Source: Trachythela sp. YZ-2020
Taxonomy: Eukaryota > Cnidaria > Anthozoa > Malacalcyonacea > Clavulariidae
Length of the DNA stretch: 64,000 nucleotides
Assembly: GCA_016169945.1 (NCBI GenBank)
Contig: JADLSH010000382.1
Location: forward strand, 434,001 to 498,000
Reading direction: 5' to 3'
Numbering within the stretch: the first letter of the stretch is position 1; every line of letters starts with the position of its first letter. The notes under the pieces are model-generated. The model had not been told where the DNA came from. It ran no database searches and saw only the letters and a list, made by a program, of their open reading frames with translations. A program made the position numbers and the translations under genes. Positions 58,208 to 64,000 of the stretch are shown here, one piece after another.

Positions 58208-59263
58208 AGTTGAACCCGTCAACCTTGGATACTCTACGAAAAATATACCAATCGCGCAGCCGAAGGAATACTTGAAATGTTTGCTCGAAAAAAACAGAAT
58301 CTTTTCTACGACGCATTAGATGGAAAGCTCATCATTTTTTAAAACCAACCGAATCCCAATCTCCCATCAATGAGACATTTGGATTTCGCACGACAAAATT
58401 ACCGCCACCGATTAAAGAACTAGACCAATTCGAAGACAAAATGCACGCACTTATCCAGAATATTGAGTTCCAAAAAGGTCGTATATAACAAATTCCAGAA
58501 AGAACAAACACAGGACATAACAAAAATTAAAACGGACGACAAACTGTTCATTGTAGCTGACAAGACGACGAATTTCTACCGGATTGACACCCCTTCCTAC
58601 AATAAATTACTCGACACTGCAATACCTAAAGCCTACAAGAAAGCACCACCGAATACTACAACCAAAATAATATCGGCAGAGAAGAAGATCGCTAAAAGCC
58701 TCGGCCTTGACAATCGCATTGATTCGCTAGCAACAAAGAACTCATTTGTAACGTTAAAAGACCACAAACCGAATTTTTTCAACAATCCAACGTGTAGACT
58801 GATAAATCGATCGAAATCGGAAATCGGCAAAGTCGGCAAACAAATCCTGCAAAGGATCAATTCAAAAATCGTGAAAGCCGCTAAATTAAACCGACAAAAA
58901 ACACCGACACAGTTATTAAATGGTTCAACAGCCTGCCTGATAAACCTACCCGCTCGTTTATTAGCTTTGATGTAGTGGATTTTTATCCTTCTATAGGCTA
59001 TCAGAAGAGCTACTTAAAGAAGCCCTATAACGTTTGCCGCACAATACGACGTGATAACCAAGAATGAGAAAAGTATCATTTTACAGGCAAAGAATACACT
59101 ACTTTTTAACGGTAATTCGACTTGGTGCAAGAAAACATCAATCTCCCTCTTCGACGTTTCTATGGGCAGCTTAGACGGCGCGGAAACTTGTCCATATGAA
59201 ACATGGCTCCTTGGAAGAGCACTCGTGCATGTGAAAGGATACCATGTCAGTTATGTATTTTAA
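58208..59263 (+). pseudogene. Penelope-like RT, decayed
   Basis: Frameshifted copy of the same family. About 58208-58463 repeats NLGYSTKNIPIAQPKEYLKC. 58463-58975 carries VADKTTNFYRID, FVTLKDHKPNFFNNPTCRLI and KSEIGKVGKQILQRI. A shifted frame near 58960 gives [11 protein letters not shown] (RT motif A with Asp). Near 59150 FDVSMGSLDGAETC matches the FDVTMGSxDGAE block of Penelope-like RTs. The catalytic YADD region and the GIY-YIG endonuclease are not seen, so it is 3' truncated or decayed. The family assignment is firm. Confidence 0.85.
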
Positions 59264-59338
59264 TTTTAACAAAGCTTCTGATTGATTGGTTAAAGTTAAC
59301 AACTATTTAGCTACAAAACTTAGTTAAAAAGTAGTTAA

Positions 59339-60577
59339 GGAGGCTCCCTACAGTTATAGTACAGTTTGAAACACGATCTATATAGATCAGACGTCACCCT
59401 CGCGTCTCACGCGTAGAATCTTCATGACCCGGTAAAATTTTGAAACAAGCCGTGGGCAGTTATTTTCGAGACATATCTGCGAAGAAACCACAACTTTTTC
59501 ATTATAATCGTATATCTTTGAAATTCAAACAGTACGTATGTTCTTAACCAGTTTCGAAGCTTTTAGTATGTTTTTTACGTATTTACATTCAGTATTATCT
59601 TTAGTTCACTGGTCCAAAATGTTCGACTTGTTGCAGACTTAAAAATTCTAAAATGATATTTTATACTCTCCTCAAGGCAGTCTAGAACTGTCAAAGTAAT
59701 ATAATTTTTAAAGCAATCAAAAATTTAAAAACTACTGCATACAACTACAGTACAGACAGTCACGACTTACGAGTTGTCTCATGAAATTTGGAACTGTTTG
59801 AATGTTTTGAAAAGTATTCATACCGATTTCAACAATAAAAACAAATTTAAAAGACGTTGGATTAATTCAATGCGTAAACCACCGACAACCAGACCAGAAA
59901 AAAAGACCACCAACAAACAATCTTGGGTCCAACAAGCCAAGGGTAACGAAAACGAAGCGAATTTTGCTCGCAATTGCAAACTATTTCGAAAAAAACAGCC
60001 TGTTTTACAGCCAGTGAGTGACTCGAACATGCGCCCGCGGCCCACAAACACTATATCGTGATCGGTCAGTATTTTTTTGGGCAATGCGTGTTTTTCGCGA
60101 GCAGAAAATGGCATTTTGAGGTCCTTTTTTCTCGTTCGTTTGTCCGGTGACCATATCTCAAAATGTGACTATGTGTTCAACGTACTAAGTTCTATTAAAT
60201 TCTTAAATTAAAAAAAATCCCTAGTGTAGTTTTTGTGAAACTAAATTTTGGCTTTTAAAAAAAATCTACACTAGAGATTTTCAAAAACATTTCTGAGAAA
60301 ACTCAGAATCTCATAATGATTTACTTTCTGCAAAAAAAAAGAGTAGGTCACCGACCTTATTTTTCCGCCATCGTATCTTCTTTGGCTAAAACTGCCAAGA
60401 TAAATGATGACATCATCGCCATGGCAACGTCAAGAGTAAAAAACTTGTGTTGAAATTATTGCTTGATATACGAGGAATATAGGCCTTACCCAAAAAAATA
60501 GTTTTCAAAGCTTATAAACTTTCAAAGAGCTTTCAATTCAAAACACTGATATCTAATGGAAACTGTAGGGAGCCTCC
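59339..60577. mobile_element. 1.24-kb element flanked by TTAA
   Basis: Inverted ends GGAGGCTCCCTACAGTT and AACTGTAGGGAGCCTCC are flanked by TTAA (59335-59338, 60578-60581), the hallmark of piggyBac- or Kolobok-type insertion. It carries a short inverted AAATCCCTAGTGTAG / CTACACTAGAGATTT pair around 60215-60280. The only frame, 59774-60061 (basic, 95 codons), has no transposase motif, so the element is non-autonomous. Confidence 0.8.
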
Positions 60578-60581
60578 TTAA

Positions 60582-61057
60582 GTGTTTTATTCAACCGGCC
60601 CCAGCAACTGGACTCTAAATCTAAGTAAGTGAATTAAAGAAATTTTGTTGTTTCACCAATTATAAAACATTCTATTACCATTTTTTCAAAAAGTGCGGAT
60701 TGCTTTGAGTCAGCTGTCTACTACAGTGCAGTTCGTCTTGCCGCAGAACAATCGATGACATTTTCCCGGTTATCAGCCGGGTCAGATGCATTAATCGGGT
60801 AGAATTTCTTTGGAAGAAATTCATATTCAGCTAGCACAAATTCACATTCCGCGTCAATTTTTCCAAAGGCGGAAATATGGAAAAAGCCAACAACTCAAGA
60901 ATATGTCCAGAACAACGTTTCCTAGCTTGCGCTATTACCTTTAAGTTACACCCCAATGAGACGATAAGTTGTTGATTCCAGCAATCATAGTCTATTCTTC
61001 TCGATAGTCTATGCAGCAATATATTAATATTTCTTAAAATAGAAACAATTCCGTCCC
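60582..61057. other. spacer downstream of the secreted-protein gene
   Basis: No gene or element end recognised. Confidence 0.4.
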
Positions 61058-61063
61058 TTTATT
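61058..61063 (-). terminator. poly(A) signal AATAAA of the secreted-protein gene
   Basis: TTTATT on the plus strand reads AATAAA on the minus strand, about 23 bp after the stop codon, a normal distance for a compact 3' end. Confidence 0.55.
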
Positions 61064-61085
61064 ACACAATATAGTTCATTGGAGC

Positions 61086-61955
61086 TCACTCTAAAGACGC
61101 TTTTAGTTCCTTTGTTTGTCCGCCAGTCATTGCTTTAACATAGAACTTGCCATCCCTGCCAAAAAATATGTAGCCAATATCACTTACAGCCAAGTCATAA
61201 TCATATACAGATATCTTCGAGCCAGGTATTGAATTATCCTTTTTATACTCTTCTATAAAGATATTTGCATTTTGAAAAGTTGGTTTAGCGTGTAGACGCA
61301 TTACCAAACGGTAACCTGGATTTGCATCAGTGATCGCCTGTGCCATTTCACCTTTTATTATTAGGTTTTGCATCTGTTGTTGTGGCGCTTTAAGTCTGTT
61401 CAAATTGCTGTGTATGAGCAATGCTTTGGTTTGATCGCTTTGACTTTTTGCTATAAATATATCGCATCCAGTAAGATCAGCTGTGAAGAACCAGCTTGCT
61501 TTACCCCATTCCCAAAACATATAAGTATGGCTATCAATTTCGTACGGTAGACGATACGTTACTTGATTTTTACAAGCCGCGAAATCGTAAGATATCGTAG
61601 TGTCGGGGGTAGTTTGCCCCAGAATATCTACTTGGTCAGAATATTTGTTGTCTAGTCCAACGCGATATGGAGTTGACTGTACATACTTAATGACTCTTTC
61701 CCCGTTCACTATAGATTTATCCTGTGTTATTGAGTCATCTCCCCGCTCCGCTTGGAACATAATTTGTGTACTTCCGATTCCACCCACTGGACTAGGCATT
61801 AGATTTTTTAAAGCGTTTGGTTGGGACTGCCCTCGGTGACAACAAAACAGACCAGAACAACTCCTTTTGCTCCATTTATCTGCTGCCGTTTGGTAGCTTG
61901 GTGTGAACCCCAATGCCAACCAAGAGATGAGAATACCTAGCACAAACGTTCTCAT
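61086..61955 (-). CDS. predicted secreted protein, family unknown
   Basis: An intact single-exon frame of 289 codons, the only long undamaged gene in the window that does not look transposon-derived. Residues 1-24 (MRTFVLGILISWLALGF...) form a classic signal peptide. Next come a basic cluster and a Cys group (CSGLFCC, about residues 34-40), a region with VNGERVIKYVQSTPYRVG, and a C-terminal half with FTADLTGCDIFIAKSQSDQT, ALLIHSNLN and IGYIFFGRDGKFYVKA that looks beta-rich. Four further Cys are few, so a small disulphide toxin is not suggested. I do not recognise the family. The GCDIFIA...ALLIHSN pattern vaguely recalls bacterial secreted proteins, so horizontal transfer is possible but untested. 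A poly(A) signal follows at 61058. Flanks are transposon sequence on both sides. Confidence 0.75.
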   Translation of the reverse strand: MRTFVLGILISWLALGFTPSYQTAADKWSKRSCSGLFCCHRGQSQPNALKNLMPSPVGGIGSTQIMFQAERGDDSITQDKSIVNGERVIKYVQSTPYRVGLDNKYSDQVDILGQTTPDTTISYDFAACKNQVTYRLPYEIDSHTYMFWEWGKASWFFTADLTGCDIFIAKSQSDQTKALLIHSNLNRLKAPQQQMQNLIIKGEMAQAITDANPGYRLVMRLHAKPTFQNANIFIEEYKKDNSIPGSKISVYDYDLAVSDIGYIFFGRDGKFYVKAMTGGQTKELKASLE

Positions 61956-62284
61956 GTTGAATTAGGGATAAAATTCTACAATATAAGAAGAAAAGGCCAT
62001 ATAACGACAATGTTTAATTAATTTCTAATACAATAGATGGGGCATGGGATAGAAAAGCTATTAACACAATAAATTTTAGTCATTAAGCAAAATTAAAAAA
62101 AATCGGTAGGTTATTCTCTTACGGATAATACATGTACTTAGACTTATTGAGACGTCATTCAGATTGTAGTTACAACGTCAACATACATATTTCACGACCG
62201 GTATATGTTGGTATATTCAATTCGAAATGAATTAACCCTGTTTCAAAGGTTTAGTTCTGTCAGGGTCATGCATTACAGGCTAGT
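61956..62284. promoter_or_regulatory. upstream region of the secreted-protein gene
   Basis: AT-rich. Nearest to the start codon, the minus strand has CTTATATTGTAG about 20 bp upstream, which could be a TATA-like box or a splice acceptor of a 5' UTR intron. Nothing firmer can be said. Confidence 0.3.
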
Positions 62285-64000
62285 GCTATAGTTTATATTT
62301 TACCCGACGGCAAAACGGCCAAAAAATTACCCTGTTTGTTACATTTCCAATAAGAATCGAAGAAAAGAAAGAAAGTTTATCAAAAAATTGTTTGAATAAA
62401 TTACGGTAAACAAAAAATTTACTCATTTAAGCCTACTGTACAATACCCTGGTGCTGCACTAATCTTTTAACGGAATACAGGTTTATCGTACATCAATCTT
62501 TTTCAAGGAGGGCCTCGTTGAAACAGACACTCGCCTCGTTTGGCCTCGTTCAACTGAATAACATTTACACAACTTTATCTACAAAAAAATTGCTACACCT
62601 GCAGCAAAAACTGATTTCAATGCACAAATGTAACAAAAAATGCTAACATTTAAAGTGTCTATGAAGTGAAAGAATCATACTTGATATTTTATGTTAAAGT
62701 GATAGCTTGGTGGGTAACAAATAGCCGAAAAGTTGTTTGACGCAATTTCGTAAAAGAATGCACGAGATATAGCGGCCCAAAGTTTGAATTTTAACAGAAA
62801 ATTTTCATGGGAACTGGGGACGAGTTTTATGTGATGATGACGTGTGCAAATGAACACGAAAACACAGTTACATCAAGGAAAAGCGTATGCTCTTCGACTT
62901 CGAGTTCATCTTTAAACGAAAGCTCTAGCGAAGACGAAATTCTTGAACAATTTTCGGTAATTGAGCCTTATTCTAACGAACCTCTTGCTAGCGCCGGTGA
63001 TGAATTTGAAGACAACGAGACAGACGACGAAGATGGCATTTTATGCGAGACATCGGAAAAGGAATACCCAAAGAATAGCGCAATGGATAACGGTCAATGT
63101 GGTGTAAAAAAGTGAATGTTCGTAATTATTTTACACTTATTTGTTCTTCCTTATAGTAAAAAGTGTGAAAACGAGCGGTGTAAATAATACAATTACAAGT
63201 TATCTGACTCGTTGGATTATCAGATAATAAATTTGTCCATTAATTTCGCTAATATAGTTATTATGTTAGAAATATGTTCTGTATTTTAGTATAGTAAAAC
63301 ATTAAACAATGTACAACATGTCCATTTACATACGTCATCAGTTACCTTAGTTCACCGTCTGACCGCGCGATAATTTCCTCCAAAAGTCAGGCATTTTCCC
63401 TATGTTTGACGGCATCTAACTTGGAAAGTATCGTACGGATTGAGTTCAAATTTTGCATAGAATGTTTTGACGTTACCTTAATTGTTATACTTTGCCGTGA
63501 ATTGTGATTGTTCACCTCATAGCCACTTTAGGTATTCAAACGAGAGATAAGAGAGATTTTAAGAGACTCATCTTGATCACTTGGCATTCTTTCGCGTACA
63601 CCCACTATAGTTAATGGAAAGATGTAGCTACAGTACAGACAAATGTATTGTCCGTTTTTTATAGCTGTTTATCTGATAAGACACAGTTCCGATATCAATT
63701 AAAATAATGAAAAGTTGAACGACGGGTATTATAGAGGAGGGAAAGCGGAATCCTCGATCGAAATGTAAATTTTGCAAATAATTGAAAGGTAAAACTAATG
63801 TTTACGTTCGCCCAAATCCTATACAGTCAGCTTTTCAACGGCAGGTACTTCGATATTTGAGCGAATCGTTCGCGGAAAATAGTCTTTTTAGTGACTACGA
63901 TTGGCGAATTCAAAATTTGACGTGAAATAACAAATAAAAAAATAGCTAATTTTGCGACCAAATGGTGGAGATTTTAAACATTTTGGAAATAGTCAATCAA
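62285..64000. repeat. repeat R, copy 3 (runs off the window)
   Basis: 62295-62640 matches 15860-16270 of copy 1. 63118-63990 matches 21895-23950, without the ~0.83-kb block at 22192-23025. The tandem 1.24-kb units are absent here, replaced by a unique stretch (62650-63117) with an open frame. Confidence 0.75.
62807..63115 (+). CDS. acidic ORF in R copy 3, possible first exon
   Basis: 102 codons: MGTGDEFYVM, then Ser-rich (SSTSSSSLNESSSEDE), then EQFSVIEPYSNEPLASAGDE and an acidic run. The Ser/acid-rich start followed by an I(Q/E)PYxxEP motif resembles the first exon of certain cnidarian transposon ORFs. After GGTCAATGTGGT a donor-like GTAAAA and a downstream CTTATAG acceptor lead into KKCENERCK, also conserved in R copy 1. 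I rank it as a plausible remnant exon of R's own gene. The product is unknown. Confidence 0.4.
   Translation: MGTGDEFYVMMTCANEHENTVTSRKSVCSSTSSSSLNESSSEDEILEQFSVIEPYSNEPLASAGDEFEDNETDDEDGILCETSEKEYPKNSAMDNGQCGVKK

Noticed and set aside
61368..61839. Plus-strand frames inside the secreted-protein gene
   Set aside because: Antisense shadows of 61086-61955.

Overview
This 64 kb window is eukaryotic and almost entirely repetitive. The coding signals belong to metazoan transposable elements: a THAP/P-element transposase, CR1/L2-like LINEs, a DIRS-like fragment, Penelope-like reverse transcriptase, an integrase-type DDE gene paired with a HECT-type gene, and hammerhead ribozyme motifs. They are interrupted by introns, long foldbacks and MITE-like hairpins. 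Composition is AT-rich by eye (not computed). The element mix recalls an early-branching animal, most likely an anthozoan cnidarian such as a coral or sea anemone. That assignment is inference from element families, not from a host marker gene. I see no rRNA, tRNA or CRISPR array.

Layout. 1-1960: non-coding sequence with short repeats and an AATACACC-type MITE. 1963-8670: a composite element bounded by inverted repeats, enclosing a decayed LINE and a smaller foldback with hammerhead motifs. 9221-15003: a giant double-hairpin foldback with a 5-bp duplication (ACGGG), enclosing a zinc-finger ORF, an inserted 816-bp element and a LINE 3' fragment. 15840-23960: repeat R, copy 1, including about four ~1.24-kb tandem units. 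24140-26340: DIRS-like and LINE fragments. 26990-27575 and 56595-57556: R copy 2, split by a 29-kb insertion, O. 57556-59270: head-to-head Penelope-like pieces. 59339-60577: a TTAA-flanked element. 61086-61955: an intact single-exon gene for a predicted secreted protein. 62285-64000: R copy 3.

The 29-kb block O (27576-56594) is built like nested dolls. O interrupts R. Inside O lie element A (31025-42790, 7-bp duplication CCTGTTG, integrase-like transposase plus HECT-type gene), element B (43025-52094, TAA duplication, SAM-domain gene divergent from a spliced DDE-like gene) and element C (52974-54653), which itself contains D (53163-54496). A carries a P element (31079-36658) inside its left terminal repeat, giving four levels: R, O, A, P. 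About 6.5 kb belongs to O itself, and I see no transposase in it.

Most element genes are damaged by single-base frameshifts or stops. The best preserved are the main P-transposase exon, the HECT-type exons and the secreted-protein gene, which is the best candidate for a host (or acquired) gene.
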